The notes under the pieces are model-generated. The model ran no database searches, was not told the DNA's origin, and was given only the letters and a program-made list of their open reading frames with translations. A DNA stretch of 64,000 nucleotides from Bog-756 sp963839925 (GTDB lineage Bacteria; Actinomycetota; Acidimicrobiia; Acidimicrobiales; RAAP-2). Location: the NCBI GenBank assembly GCA_963839925.1, contig CAWIWV010000001.1, forward strand, positions 2,275,705 to 2,339,704. The letters are read 5' to 3'. The translations under genes were made by a program, and so were the position numbers. This document shows positions 7,528-17,226 of the stretch, piece by piece (positions within the stretch are counted from its first letter, which is position 1; each line of letters opens with the position of its first letter).

Positions 7528-10230
7528 TTGAGTTCAGGCAGTCAGATTTGGTCTGTGGTTGTGGTCCCGCGCGTCCCCGTCGGGGAGCTAGACCTCGTCG
7601 ATGCCGCTGGCCTGGCGCCCGAGGAGGTGCTGTCGCGTCTTGGGAGCGGCCCTGACGGTCTGTCCTCCGACGAAGCCGCCGAGCGGCTACGACAGTTTGG
7701 GCCAAACGCGCTGGGCACCCATCGGGTCCGCGCGACCACCGTCCTGTTCAGCCAGCTCCGAAACCCGATCCTGATCCTGCTGCTGATTGCCGCTTTGATA
7801 TCGGGGCTGACCGGAGGCGGTACAAACGCGGTGATCATCGCCGTGATCGTCGCCTTGAGTGTGGGCTTGGGCTTCTTCAATGAGTACCGGGCAGAGGTGG
7901 CGATGGCTTCTCTCCGAGCCAAAATCCGACAGGAAGCCGAGGTTCGCAGGGATGGACGGGAGAGCCGAGTTGAAGTCACGAACCTCGTGCCCGGTGATGT
8001 CGTAGCGCTCCGCATTGGCTTTCTGGTACCGGCCGACATCCGTTTACTGAAGATCGACGAACTCGAGTGCGACGAAGGCGTGTTGACCGGCGAGTCGATG
8101 CCAGTGGCCAAGTCGGTGGCGCCCGTCACCGGCCGCCAGCCGCTGGACCAGCCGGGGTGTGCCCTCATGGGGACCATCGTCCATCAGGGATCGGCCCTCG
8201 GGGTGGTGGTGCGGACCGGAGCCGGCACCGCCTTCGGGCAAATCGCTGCTGGCCTGTCCGAGAAGCAGGGCCGGACTGCATTCGAAGCGGGCTTGTCGCG
8301 CTTCTCGCGCTTCTTGTTCGAGGTGGCGGCCATCCTGACCGCGTTCATCTTCATAGCCAACGTGCTGCTACACCGGCCCCTCATCGAGGCACTGCTCTTC
8401 TCGCTGGCCATCGCCGTGGGTATCGCCCCCGAAATGATGCCAGCCATCGTTACGGTGAGCCTTTCCGCCGGTTCGAGCGCGCTTGCGGCGAAGAAGGTGC
8501 TCGTGAAGCGGCTCGTTGCGATCGAGGACCTGGGCAATATCGAGATCCTTTTCACCGACAAGACGGGCACCCTCACCGAAGGGGCCATTACCTTCCAGCG
8601 GGCATTGGACACCCATGGGAGCGCGAGCAATCGGCCGCTACTTCTCGGGCTGGTGTGCAACGAAGCGACCGTCACCGACGGAAAGCCGGTCGGAGGGAAC
8701 GCACTAGACCAGGCATGTTGGTCGACCCCCGATGCGGCTTCCGGACAAGAGGTTGCCACGAGCGCCGCTGCCTTCAAGAGGCTCGGCCTTCTGCCCTTCG
8801 ACCACGAGCGGCAGCTGGCCTCGGTGCTGGTAAGCGATGCTGACGGTCAGCCACTCATGATCACCAAAGGTGCTCCCGAGGTGGTGCTGGATCGATGCGC
8901 GGTCGTCCCCGACGGCGCTCGATCGGCGCTTGAGGCTCTGTTCTCTGAGGGAGCCCGGGTGGTGGCCGTGGCCACCCGCCCCGCCGAGGACATCAAGGCG
9001 CTCACCGCTGAGGACGAGCAGGGGCTGACGCTGGAAGGCTTCTTGACATTCGCCGATCGTCCCAAGGCAGACGCTGGCTCCGCCATCGCCAAACTCGAAC
9101 GGCTGGGGGTAGAGGTGAAGATCATCACCGGGGACAACGGCTTGGTGGCGGCCAAGGTGTGTTCAGACATCGGGGTCGGCTGCGCGGGGGTGCTCACTGG
9201 CTCGGAGGTCGAGTCACTTGATGACGACCACCTCGAAGCGGCAATCCTGACCACAACGGTGTTCGCCCGGATCAGCCCCGATCAGAAGTCGCGGATCATC
9301 AAGGTGGCCCGTCGCACCGGAAAGGATGTCGCGTTCCTCGGCGACGGCGTCAACGATGCGGTGGCGTTGCACCATGCCGATGTCGGCATCTCGGTGGACT
9401 CAGGAACCGACGTGGCCAAGGACGCCGCTGACGTGGTGCTACTCGAGAAGGATCTCGGTGTGCTGGCCGAAGGCGTGATGGAGGGCCGCCGTATCTTCGC
9501 CAACACTATGAAGTACGTCCTGATGGCCACGTCCTCGAACTTTGGCAACATGTTCAGTGCGGCCGGTGCCTCTGTGTTCCTGACATTCCTGCCCATGTTG
9601 CCGTCGCAGATCCTCCTCAACAACTTGCTCTACAACGCCGGTCAGCTAGTGATCCCGACCGACCGAGTGGACCCCGAAGCTCTCGCCCGGCCAGCGGCAT
9701 GGGACATGAAGTTCATCCGCAAATTCATGACCGTATTCGGTCCCGTGAGCTCTGTCTTCGACTTCATCACATTCTGGGTGATGCTCTCAGTGCTCCACGC
9801 CGGTCATGTCGAGTTCAGGACTGGTTGGTTCGTCGAGTCGATCGCCACCCAGACCCTCGTCGTCTACGTGATCCGGACCCGGCGGGTCCCGTTCCTCAGG
9901 AGCCGGCCCAGCCTGCCCATGCTTCTCGTGCCGACTGGGGCGGCCGTGGTCGGTGCGATCCTTCCGTACACGGGACTGGCCAACCTGCTGGGTTTCACGC
10001 CGCTACCTGCGCAGTTCTTCCTCATCCTGTTCGGGATGGTGGTCGTCTACCTGTTCGTCGTCGAGCTGGCGAAGAGCCGCTTCTATCGGGCGCCCCACGC
10101 CAAGACCCCCCGAATCGTTTCTACTCACGCCGAACGGCTGGAACGCCGTATTCGGCGTCGAGCGTTCAGGTTCATTCACCACGAGAGCCACGGGTCGACG
10201 AACGGGGTTGGAGGCAGCCTCGCGGGGTGA
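7528..10230 (+). CDS. mgtA: magnesium-type P-type ATPase (MgtA-like)
   Basis: A protein of about 900 residues with the full P-type ATPase plan. It has an N-terminal cation-ATPase domain (EAAERLRQFGPNAL), an actuator loop with LTGES, and the phosphorylation site DKTGTLT (Asp about residue 344). The nucleotide-binding region follows, then GDGVNDA (about residue 605) and a C-terminal membrane bundle. GIAPEMMPAIVTVSLSAG in the fourth membrane helix and NFGNMFSAAGASVFL are typical of the P3B magnesium importers rather than Ca or heavy-metal pumps. No heavy-metal-binding N-terminal domain is present. The start is uncertain: TTG 7528 or GTG codons at 7555/7561. Assigning magnesium as the substrate is by family. 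Confidence 0.85.
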   Translation: MSSGSQIWSVVVVPRVPVGELDLVDAAGLAPEEVLSRLGSGPDGLSSDEAAERLRQFGPNALGTHRVRATTVLFSQLRNPILILLLIAALISGLTGGGTNAVIIAVIVALSVGLGFFNEYRAEVAMASLRAKIRQEAEVRRDGRESRVEVTNLVPGDVVALRIGFLVPADIRLLKIDELECDEGVLTGESMPVAKSVAPVTGRQPLDQPGCALMGTIVHQGSALGVVVRTGAGTAFGQIAAGLSEKQGRTAFEAGLSRFSRFLFEVAAILTAFIFIANVLLHRPLIEALLFSLAIAVGIAPEMMPAIVTVSLSAGSSALAAKKVLVKRLVAIEDLGNIEILFTDKTGTLTEGAITFQRALDTHGSASNRPLLLGLVCNEATVTDGKPVGGNALDQACWSTPDAASGQEVATSAAAFKRLGLLPFDHERQLASVLVSDADGQPLMITKGAPEVVLDRCAVVPDGARSALEALFSEGARVVAVATRPAEDIKALTAEDEQGLTLEGFLTFADRPKADAGSAIAKLERLGVEVKIITGDNGLVAAKVCSDIGVGCAGVLTGSEVESLDDDHLEAAILTTTVFARISPDQKSRIIKVARRTGKDVAFLGDGVNDAVALHHADVGISVDSGTDVAKDAADVVLLEKDLGVLAEGVMEGRRIFANTMKYVLMATSSNFGNMFSAAGASVFLTFLPMLPSQILLNNLLYNAGQLVIPTDRVDPEALARPAAWDMKFIRKFMTVFGPVSSVFDFITFWVMLSVLHAGHVEFRTGWFVESIATQTLVVYVIRTRRVPFLRSRPSLPMLLVPTGAAVVGAILPYTGLANLLGFTPLPAQFFLILFGMVVVYLFVVELAKSRFYRAPHAKTPRIVSTHAERLERRIRRRAFRFIHHESHGSTNGVGGSLAG

Positions 10231-10442
10231 CGGAGCGGCAAAGGCTACTGAATCCGCATTCGGCGCCCGTCCGATGGTGCCGGATTCTGCGCGGGTGCGT
10301 GTGCCACCGATGTGCCGACGTCAGACAAACCTCGATCCGCTCGCCGGTCGCATCGACTACGACGGCTCACTCCACTCACCGACGCGATGCTCGCGGCCAC
10401 CATCAGGTGGGGCCACAGTTCAGGTGAGATCATGGCTCCGGT

Positions 10443-11216
10443 TCAGCGGTGCGCGGTGTATCCACCATCGATGGTGAACGTCTGGCCGGTGACGAAAGCG
10501 GCGTCGTCGGACAGGAGGTAGGCGACGGCCGTGGCGATCTCCTCGGGGTACCCGAGCCGGCCGACGAGGTGACCTGCGGTGATCGGTGCCAGGGTGTCGC
10601 CGAGTGGGCCGCCGAGCCTTTCCTGGAGATCACGGTCGACGACGACGCCAGGCGCGACGGCGTTCACGCGAATGTTGCGGTCGGCGTAAGCGGTGGCCAC
10701 GTAGCGCGTGAGTGCGACGACCCCGGCCTTGCTGGTGCCGTAAGCAGCAAGGGAGCGGCTGCCGTAGGTTGCGGCGACGGACGCGGTGTTGACGATCGCG
10801 CCGCCGCCGCGTTCCAGCATGGCGGGAATGGCGAAGCGGCAGCCGAGCATGACGCCGTCGAGGTTGACGCGCATCGCGGTGTGCCAGGTGTCGAGGGGCA
10901 TGGTGACGACGTCTTGGTCGGTGAGGTTGAGCTTGATCGCGGCCGCGTTGTTGTGGAGGAAGTCGAGTCCGCCGTACGCGGTGAGGGTGTCGGCGACCAT
11001 GCGTTCGACTGAATCGGGTTCGGCGACATCGGTGACTTGTGCGCGGACGGTGCCTCCGTCGGTGCGGATCAACTCGACGGTCGCGCCGGCAGCGGCCTCG
11101 TCGATGTCGGCGACGGTCACTGCGGCACCTTCGGCCGCGAGGCGGCGGGCGGTCGCGCGCCCGATTCCCGAGCCTGCGCCGGTGACGATCGCGATCTTGT
11201 CGTGGAAGCGTTCCAT
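10443..11216 (-). CDS. SDR-family oxidoreductase
   Basis: A 257-residue classical short-chain dehydrogenase/reductase. Features: NAD(P)-binding TGAGSGIG near residue 12, an acidic residue after beta-strand 2 (VADIDE) favouring NAD, NNAA in place of NNAG, a catalytic Ser in NTASVA, YGTSK as the YxxxK pair, and the C-terminal VAPGVV and VTGQTFTIDGG. The length is normal for the family. The substrate is unknown. It ends about 210 bp downstream of the convergent ATPase gene and stands alone. Confidence 0.88.
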   Translation of the reverse strand: MERFHDKIAIVTGAGSGIGRATARRLAAEGAAVTVADIDEAAAGATVELIRTDGGTVRAQVTDVAEPDSVERMVADTLTAYGGLDFLHNNAAAIKLNLTDQDVVTMPLDTWHTAMRVNLDGVMLGCRFAIPAMLERGGGAIVNTASVAATYGSRSLAAYGTSKAGVVALTRYVATAYADRNIRVNAVAPGVVVDRDLQERLGGPLGDTLAPITAGHLVGRLGYPEEIATAVAYLLSDDAAFVTGQTFTIDGGYTAHR

Positions 11217-11444
11217 GCTCGAAGTTTCGCACGGGCCCGCGACCGTGATATTCCGTGCTGTCGATGGTCGACGACATGAGCGAGCTCGACCTCTCCTACG
11301 CCCCGCCGCTCGGTAGCCCCTGGATGCTGTGCAGATTTGTCGGGCAGGAGGTCCCGGGTTGCAAGCTGCGATCGTTTGCTCCCTGACTAGCTAGTTTGAC
11401 GGGATGAAGACAGAGGTCAAGTCAGGGCTCACGGGGATCGCGTC

Positions 11445-13796
11445 GTGACCGAAGCTCTGAGCAACAGCGAGGCCGAGTTGCTCGACGCTTACTGGCGAGC
11501 CGCGAACTACCTGTCCGTAGGCCAGATCTACCTGCTCGATAATGCTCTCCTCAAAGAGCCACTCCGCCCCGACCACGTCAAACCTCGACTGCTCGGCCAC
11601 TGGGGAACGACGCCCGGCCTCAATTTTATCTATGCGCACATGAACCGCGTCATTCGCAATTGGGGTCTTGACGCGATTTACGTGTTCGGCCCCGGTCACG
11701 GCGGACCAGCCGCGGTGGCCAACGCATACCTCGAAGGGACCTACACCGAGGTTTATCCCCACGTCAGCCGCGACGAAGCGGGCCTCAATCGACTGTTCAG
11801 GCAGTTCTCCTTTCCAGGCGGCATCCCGAGCCACGTCGCTCCACAGACTCCGGGCTCGATCCACGAAGGGGGCGAGCTCGGCTATGCACTCAGCCATGCC
11901 TACGGGGCCGTCTTCGACAATCCGAACCTGCTCGCCTGTTGCGTGGTCGGGGACGGCGAGGCCGAAACGGGCCCGCTCGCTACCAGCTGGCACTCGAACA
12001 AGTTCCTCAATGCCGCCACAGACGGTGCCGTGCTGCCGATCTTGCACCTGAACGGCTACAAGATCGCGAACCCGAGTGTCCTTGCCCGCATCGGCGACGA
12101 AGAGCTCACATCGCTGCTCGAAGGCTATGGCCACTCGGTGCACTGGGTGTCGGGCGACGATCCTCTGTCGATGCATCAGCTGATGGCGACGACGCTCGAC
12201 GAGGTCATCGGGGAGATCACGACGATCCAGCGGCGGGCGCGAGAGGGCGGGCAGACGAGCCGGCCACGCTGGCCCATGATCGTCTTCAAGAGTCCGAAGG
12301 GCTGGACGGGTCCGAAGACCGTCGACGGATTGCCGAGCGAGGGAACGTGGCGCTCGCATCAGGTGCCGCTCAGTGAGGTTCGGACGAATCCCGGTCACCT
12401 CGGCGCCCTCGAGTCCTGGATGCGGAGCTACCGGCCCGAAGATCTGTTCGACGAGCAGGGTGGGCTGAGAGCCGAACTGGCGAATCTTCCTCCCAAAGCC
12501 GGTAAACGGATGAGCGCGAACCCGCACGCCAATGGCGGCCTCCTCCTCGAGGAGCTCGCACTGCCCGACTTTCGCGAGTACGGCGTCGATGTCGGCCTCC
12601 CGGGCACCGGGCTCTCGGAGTCGACCCGGGTGCTCGGAACCTTCCTCCGCGATGTGATCACGATGAACCCTAAGCGTTTCCGTGTGTTCGGCCCCGACGA
12701 GACAGTGTCAAACCGTCTTCAAGCGGTTTTCGAGGTGACTGACCGGCAGTGGGACGCCGAGATGCTCCCGACCGACGAGCACCTTGCACCGGCAGGCCGG
12801 GTGATGGAGATGCTCTCAGAACACCAGTGCCAAGGATGGCTCGAGGGATACCTGCTCACCGGGCGCCATGGGCTCTTCAACTGTTACGAGGCATTCATCC
12901 ACATCGTGGACGCCATGTTCAACCAGCACGCCAAATGGCTGAAGGAAGCCAATCAGATCGGCTGGCGGCGGCCGATTGCATCGCTCAACTACCTGCTCTC
13001 GAGTCACGTCTGGCGCCAGGACCACAACGGCTTCTCCCATCAGGATCCCGGATTCATCGACCATGTCGTGAATAAGAAGGCGGAAGTCATACGCGTCTAC
13101 CTGCCTCCGGACGCGAACTGTCTGCTCTCGGTGATGGACCATTGCCTGTGCAGTCGCGACTACGTGAACGTCGTTGTCGCCGGCAAGCAGCCCTCGCTCA
13201 ACTACCTGACGATCGAAGAGGCCGTCCTGCACTGCACACGCGGTCTTGGGATCTGGGAATGGGCGTCAAACGACGAGGGCGACCCCGATGTCGTCATGGC
13301 TTGCTGTGGGGACATCCCAACGCTCGAGGGCTTGGCCGCCCTCGATCTTCTTCGAACCCACCTCCCAGAACTCAAGGTCCGCTTCGTCAACGTCGTCGAC
13401 CTCATGCGCCTCGAGCCCGATACTGAACATCCGCACGGTCTCCCGGATCGGGAGTTCGACACGCTCTTCACGATCGACAAGCCGGTGATCTTCGCCTACC
13501 ACGGCTATCCCTGGCTCATCCACCGTCTTACGTATCGGCGCGCGAACCACGTGAACTTCCACGTCCGTGGCTACAAGGAAGAGGGAACGACGACGACGCC
13601 CTTCGACATGGTCATGCTCAACGATCTCGATCGGTTTCATCTCGTCATGGACGTCATCGACCGGGTTCCGGGACTCGGGTCCAAAGCCGCGGCGCTACGC
13701 CAGGAGATGGAGGACCGGCGCGTTTCGGTACGGGCGTTCACCCGCGCCCAAGGGGAGGACCCGCCGGAAATTCGCGACTGGACATGGCCGCGTTAG
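11445..13796 (+). CDS. xfp: xylulose-5-phosphate/fructose-6-phosphate phosphoketolase
   Basis: A 783-residue ThDP enzyme that splits xylulose 5-phosphate (and often fructose 6-phosphate) with phosphate to acetyl phosphate plus a sugar phosphate. Visible signatures: GHWGTTPGLNFIYAHMNR, GPGHGGPA, SFPGGIPSHVAPQTPGSIHE, and the ThDP/Mg motif GDGEAETGPLATSWHSNKF. The C-terminal half carries EAFIHIVDAM and the phosphoketolase C-domain pattern (FNVHVRGYKEEGTTTTPFDM-like). The start is GTG 11445. The acetate kinase gene begins immediately after it, so the pair turns sugar phosphate into acetate and ATP, or in reverse activates acetate. Confidence 0.95.
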   Translation: MTEALSNSEAELLDAYWRAANYLSVGQIYLLDNALLKEPLRPDHVKPRLLGHWGTTPGLNFIYAHMNRVIRNWGLDAIYVFGPGHGGPAAVANAYLEGTYTEVYPHVSRDEAGLNRLFRQFSFPGGIPSHVAPQTPGSIHEGGELGYALSHAYGAVFDNPNLLACCVVGDGEAETGPLATSWHSNKFLNAATDGAVLPILHLNGYKIANPSVLARIGDEELTSLLEGYGHSVHWVSGDDPLSMHQLMATTLDEVIGEITTIQRRAREGGQTSRPRWPMIVFKSPKGWTGPKTVDGLPSEGTWRSHQVPLSEVRTNPGHLGALESWMRSYRPEDLFDEQGGLRAELANLPPKAGKRMSANPHANGGLLLEELALPDFREYGVDVGLPGTGLSESTRVLGTFLRDVITMNPKRFRVFGPDETVSNRLQAVFEVTDRQWDAEMLPTDEHLAPAGRVMEMLSEHQCQGWLEGYLLTGRHGLFNCYEAFIHIVDAMFNQHAKWLKEANQIGWRRPIASLNYLLSSHVWRQDHNGFSHQDPGFIDHVVNKKAEVIRVYLPPDANCLLSVMDHCLCSRDYVNVVVAGKQPSLNYLTIEEAVLHCTRGLGIWEWASNDEGDPDVVMACCGDIPTLEGLAALDLLRTHLPELKVRFVNVVDLMRLEPDTEHPHGLPDREFDTLFTIDKPVIFAYHGYPWLIHRLTYRRANHVNFHVRGYKEEGTTTTPFDMVMLNDLDRFHLVMDVIDRVPGLGSKAAALRQEMEDRRVSVRAFTRAQGEDPPEIRDWTWPR

Positions 13797-13798
13797 CA

Positions 13799-14899
13799 AT
13801 GCGTGTCCTCACCGTCAACGTGGGTTCGAGCAGCGTGAAACTCTCGGCGCTCGATGACGACAACCTGACCAACAGGTATGAGTTCTCGACCACGGAGGGA
13901 CGGATCGACGAAGAAGCGATTGTGCGGGTGATCGACGCGCATGCTCCACTCGACGCCGTCGGTCACCGCATCGTGCATGGTGGGAGCGAGTTCACCGAAC
14001 CCGTGCTCGTCGACGCGACGGTGAGAGGCCGGCTTGAGGCGCTCCTCGATCTGGCGCCACTCCATCTCCCCGGCTCGTTGGCCGGCCTCGACGCGCTGAG
14101 CCGACTTGTCCCCGGCGTCCCGCAGATCGCCTGCTTCGACACCGCATTTCACGCCGGGATGCCCGAGGAGGCCATCACGTACGCACTACCCGCCGAGTGG
14201 CGCAAGCGATGGGCCCTGCGCCGCTACGGGTTCCACGGGCTCTCGCACGCGTACGCGTCGGCGCGCGCCGTCGAGCTCTGTGGAGAAACTCGAGCGCACT
14301 TGCGCGTGGTGACTTGCCATCTGGGCTCGGGAGCGTCGCTCGCGGCGGTCAGGGACGGCCGGTCGCTCGACACAACGATGGGTTTCACGCCGCTCGAGGG
14401 CCTCGTGATGAGCACGCGTTCGGGGACAGTCGATCCCGGTCTCGTCCTCTGGCTCGAGGAGCACGCCGGGCTACCACCTGCCGAGCTCGCCTCGACCCTC
14501 GAGCACCGGTCGGGGCTACTGGGTCTTTCGGGCAGTTCGGACATGCGTGACGTCCTCGCTTCCGAAGCCAGCGGGGACGACCGGGCGCGGATCGCCGTGG
14601 CGATCTACCTCCATCGTCTCCGTGCCGGGATTGCGGCGATGGCCGCGGCGCTGGAGGGGCTGGATGTCCTGGTCTTCACCGGGGGGATCGGCGAGCACGC
14701 GTCGGCGATCCGGGCCCGGGCGGCAGCCAGCCTCACCTTTCTCGGCGTCGCCATCGACAAGGGGGGCAACGAGGTTGCAATACCCGACGCCGAGATCACG
14801 GCCGGAAGTGGCCCCGTCCGGACGTTCGTGATCGCGGCTCGCGAGGATCTCCAGATCGCTCGCGACGTGCGCCAAGTCTTGTCGCGGGTTTCGACGTGA
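13799..14899 (+). CDS. ackA: acetate kinase
   Basis: A 366-residue ASKHA-fold kinase interconverting acetyl phosphate and acetate with ADP/ATP. Visible motifs: VNVGSSSVK at the N-terminus, HRIVHGG, the family signature RRYGFHGLSH, CHLGSGAS with the nucleotide-binding loop, TMGFTPLEG, and GGIGEHASAIR near the C-terminus. I chose ATG 13799, two bases after the xfp stop, because it aligns with the family N-terminus; an in-frame ATG at 13784 overlaps the end of xfp and is also possible. It forms a two-gene operon with phosphoketolase, a standard pairing in actinobacteria. Confidence 0.94.
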   Translation: MRVLTVNVGSSSVKLSALDDDNLTNRYEFSTTEGRIDEEAIVRVIDAHAPLDAVGHRIVHGGSEFTEPVLVDATVRGRLEALLDLAPLHLPGSLAGLDALSRLVPGVPQIACFDTAFHAGMPEEAITYALPAEWRKRWALRRYGFHGLSHAYASARAVELCGETRAHLRVVTCHLGSGASLAAVRDGRSLDTTMGFTPLEGLVMSTRSGTVDPGLVLWLEEHAGLPPAELASTLEHRSGLLGLSGSSDMRDVLASEASGDDRARIAVAIYLHRLRAGIAAMAAALEGLDVLVFTGGIGEHASAIRARAAASLTFLGVAIDKGGNEVAIPDAEITAGSGPVRTFVIAAREDLQIARDVRQVLSRVST

Positions 14900-15046
14900 G
14901 GATTCGCGACGTTGCATGAGCGGTTCCGCAGCACCTTCGTGCGCTTCGACAGCCTGATAGCGACTGAACCATTCATCGGGGCCCGCTCACAGTGGCGAAG
15001 CGGTGGACCCTCAAGACAGTGTCATAGATCTGGGGCAGCCCCATCC

Positions 15047-15556
15047 CTATCGCTTGATCTCGACGAGCAGAACCCACGCGTTGATCGATGCCGAAACGAA
15101 GGTGAGCAGGATGGCAGCCATTACCCAGTAGAGCCCCCCACCCGCGCCTGCGACCAGACTCACGCCTCCCACTATCGAGGCAATGCTCGGAAGCAACAGA
15201 GTGGCCAGGTGCTCGATCTGCCAAGACGATGGTCCACCGGGTGATTGCTTTCCGAGGGATACCCCCACGGCCTGGGCGGCAGCGACCGCAGCGACCGCAG
15301 CGATTTCGAGACCAAGGGCGCTTTTGCTTTGCCCTGGTGCCAGTCCGAATCCGGAGACGACCAGAGCACTCACCAATATCCCGAGCGTCGCGGCTGCCCT
15401 CCCCGGTAGCTGAGGGTACTTGAGAATCTGTTCGAGGTTTATCGAAATCGCGACGAACAGCAGCCCCGTCAGAGCAGCTGCCGCTCCGATCGTCCCGACG
15501 AAGAACTCATGCCAAGCCAAGGCGCTATACGGGGCCACGGCACAGTCTCGCACCAC
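15047..15556 (-). CDS. four-span membrane protein, unknown function
   Basis: A 169-residue protein with about four hydrophobic segments (roughly residues 18-38, 55-75, 80-100, 118-160) and a short polar tail ending LLVEIKR. The stretch FFVGTIGAAAALTGLLFVAISI resembles an N-terminal pattern found in uncharacterised actinobacterial membrane proteins. No catalytic motif is visible. The start is one of two adjacent GTG codons at 15556/15553. It lies about 100 bp downstream of the PAS-LuxR gene on the same strand. Confidence 0.65.
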   Translation of the reverse strand: MVRDCAVAPYSALAWHEFFVGTIGAAAALTGLLFVAISINLEQILKYPQLPGRAAATLGILVSALVVSGFGLAPGQSKSALGLEIAAVAAVAAAQAVGVSLGKQSPGGPSSWQIEHLATLLLPSIASIVGGVSLVAGAGGGLYWVMAAILLTFVSASINAWVLLVEIKR

Positions 15557-15655
15557 TCAGCCCGGACTCGTGGCTATCCACACGCCTGAATGTGCCGTCG
15601 CGGGCACTCGACATCCGACCGCCTTAGGGCCTTGGACGATCTCTGCCTGTGCGTC

Positions 15656-16642
15656 TCACTGGACCATCGACGCCGTTTCTCGCAGCAAGACTGCAAGCAG
15701 CTCTGCCTGAGAGTGGACACCGAACTTCCGGTAGATCGCGGCCAGGTGGTTCCTGATGGTGCTAGGGCTTAGGTGTACCTGACGTGCGATATCCGAGGCG
15801 CTCTTGCCCTCGAGAAGTTGCGAGACGATCTCCGTCTGTCGGGCCGAAAGTTCGCTGCCGTTCGGGAGCAGCGAGAGAGCGGGCAAGGTAGCCAGGGTGT
15901 GCGTTCGCCTCGACTCCAAGGCGCAGTGATGAAGCTCGTCGGCGAGCTGGCCTCGACCCTCCGTCGTCCTGGGTGTGATGACAAATCCGAGCCGTGGGGG
16001 CTTGTGATCACACATCCGGGTGAGCAGGCACTGCCGTTCGACCCACCCTTCGCCATCAATTCGCACGCGACTACAGAAGGTGACGGTGAGGTTCTCCTCG
16101 GATACTTGGCGCGCCGCTTCGAGGAAGTCCGCCGCTCCGGACGGATGCACCAGGCCCAAGAGTGGAAACCCCCGCAGGTCCGATCCCTTTGAGCCCAGCA
16201 AGTCTGCGTCAGCGCTCATGTACTGGATGACCCAGTCATGGTCGGTCATGGCGAGGACCACCGAAGACGGGTCGAGTCCTGCCGCGTACTTCTCTGGAAG
16301 AAGTATCCATGCCCCGTAGGTCTTGCCTTTGTGCTCAACCCGTCTACCCCACACCTCCATTGTCACTTCATTCCCGCTTGCAGTGATAAACGACCGGCTC
16401 ACGAGAAAGCCATCGACCGCCCGGTCTGCCAGCGCCTTCATTCCCGCCAGCGCTGCTGCATGCTCTTCCTCAGGGATGCGAGCAATGGCGGCAAAGCCGG
16501 TGGGTTTCTGAACGGGAGGTCCGAGGAGCTCGACCATTGGATCGTTCGTCGCCACGACGCGACCGCTCTCCAGATCGGTGAGAGCGGCTGGGACCGGCAA
16601 TTCCTTGAGCGACGCGATGATCTCGTTCAGGTCGTCACCCAT
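15656..16642 (-). CDS. PAS-like sensor with LuxR-type DNA-binding domain
   Basis: A 328-residue one-component regulator. Two PAS-like segments are suggested: residues about 10-120 (PAALTDLESGRVVATND, then a WGRRVEHKGKTYGAWILLP strand region) and about 125-230 (VVLAMTDHDWVIQYMSADAD). The C-terminus (about 263-320) is a LuxR helix-turn-helix: LSARQTEIVSQLLEGKSASD, then IARQVHLSPSTIRNHLAAIY. No kinase or receiver domain is present. ATG 16642 follows GGAGGCTTCT, which fixes the start over an upstream codon at 16663. It is divergent from the PilZ-like gene (about 140 bp between starts). Confidence 0.85.
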   Translation of the reverse strand: MGDDLNEIIASLKELPVPAALTDLESGRVVATNDPMVELLGPPVQKPTGFAAIARIPEEEHAAALAGMKALADRAVDGFLVSRSFITASGNEVTMEVWGRRVEHKGKTYGAWILLPEKYAAGLDPSSVVLAMTDHDWVIQYMSADADLLGSKGSDLRGFPLLGLVHPSGAADFLEAARQVSEENLTVTFCSRVRIDGEGWVERQCLLTRMCDHKPPRLGFVITPRTTEGRGQLADELHHCALESRRTHTLATLPALSLLPNGSELSARQTEIVSQLLEGKSASDIARQVHLSPSTIRNHLAAIYRKFGVHSQAELLAVLLRETASMVQ

Positions 16643-16781
16643 AGAAGCCTCCGATTCCCGCACACGAATGATAGGTGTCTATGAGATCGGGATCTTTGTC
16701 TATGCAGGGGGCATTGCCTGGGCCCTTACTCTCCAAGGTGAGGCGGATTTCCTACCCTGCCCGAAGGAGGAACGAGTCATC

Positions 16782-17144
16782 GTGGAGCTTCGTCGCAGAG
16801 CGCCCCGAATCCCTACTGACTGGCCGGGTCGGTGCCGGTTCGATGACTTCGCCGACGGCGGGTTGCTCCGGGAATGGATGGATTGCCGAGTCGTGGATAT
16901 TTCACTCCTGGGGGTGAGTGTTGAGATCGAAAAGGGGCAGATCGGCCCTGTCGAGGGACGCTTCCTCGACGTGCACGTCGAGTCTCCGGCGGGCAAGTCG
17001 GTGCGTCTTCAGATTCTCGGCACCGTCGTGCACCAGAGAAGCCCTTCGGAGGGTCGGACGCGATTGGGACTTCAGTTCGTCGATCTCTCTGACTCGGAGA
17101 AAGCGATCTTGGAGGTCATCGAACAGTTCGAGATGTTTTGGTGA
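16782..17144 (+). CDS. PilZ-like domain protein
   Basis: A 120-residue single-domain protein. It has an arginine-rich N-terminus (ELRRRAPRIPTDWPGRCRF) followed by CRVVDISLLGVSVEI, fitting the PilZ pattern of an RxxxR-type region and D/NxSxxG for cyclic-di-GMP binding. A beta-rich domain follows, with RLGLQFVDLSDSEKAILEVI at the end. The start is GTG 16782, with GAAGGAGG about 11 bases upstream. A paralogue with the same layout lies at 48207-48530. c-di-GMP binding is inferred from the motif only; no GGDEF or EAL protein is in the window. Confidence 0.7.
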   Translation: MELRRRAPRIPTDWPGRCRFDDFADGGLLREWMDCRVVDISLLGVSVEIEKGQIGPVEGRFLDVHVESPAGKSVRLQILGTVVHQRSPSEGRTRLGLQFVDLSDSEKAILEVIEQFEMFW

Positions 17145-17226
17145 CCGCGGAACCCGTTCGATGAAGTTGGCGAGGACCTAAGCCGCTGTCGGTCACCGGA
17201 CATCCGCGAGGCATCGACGCCGTCAA

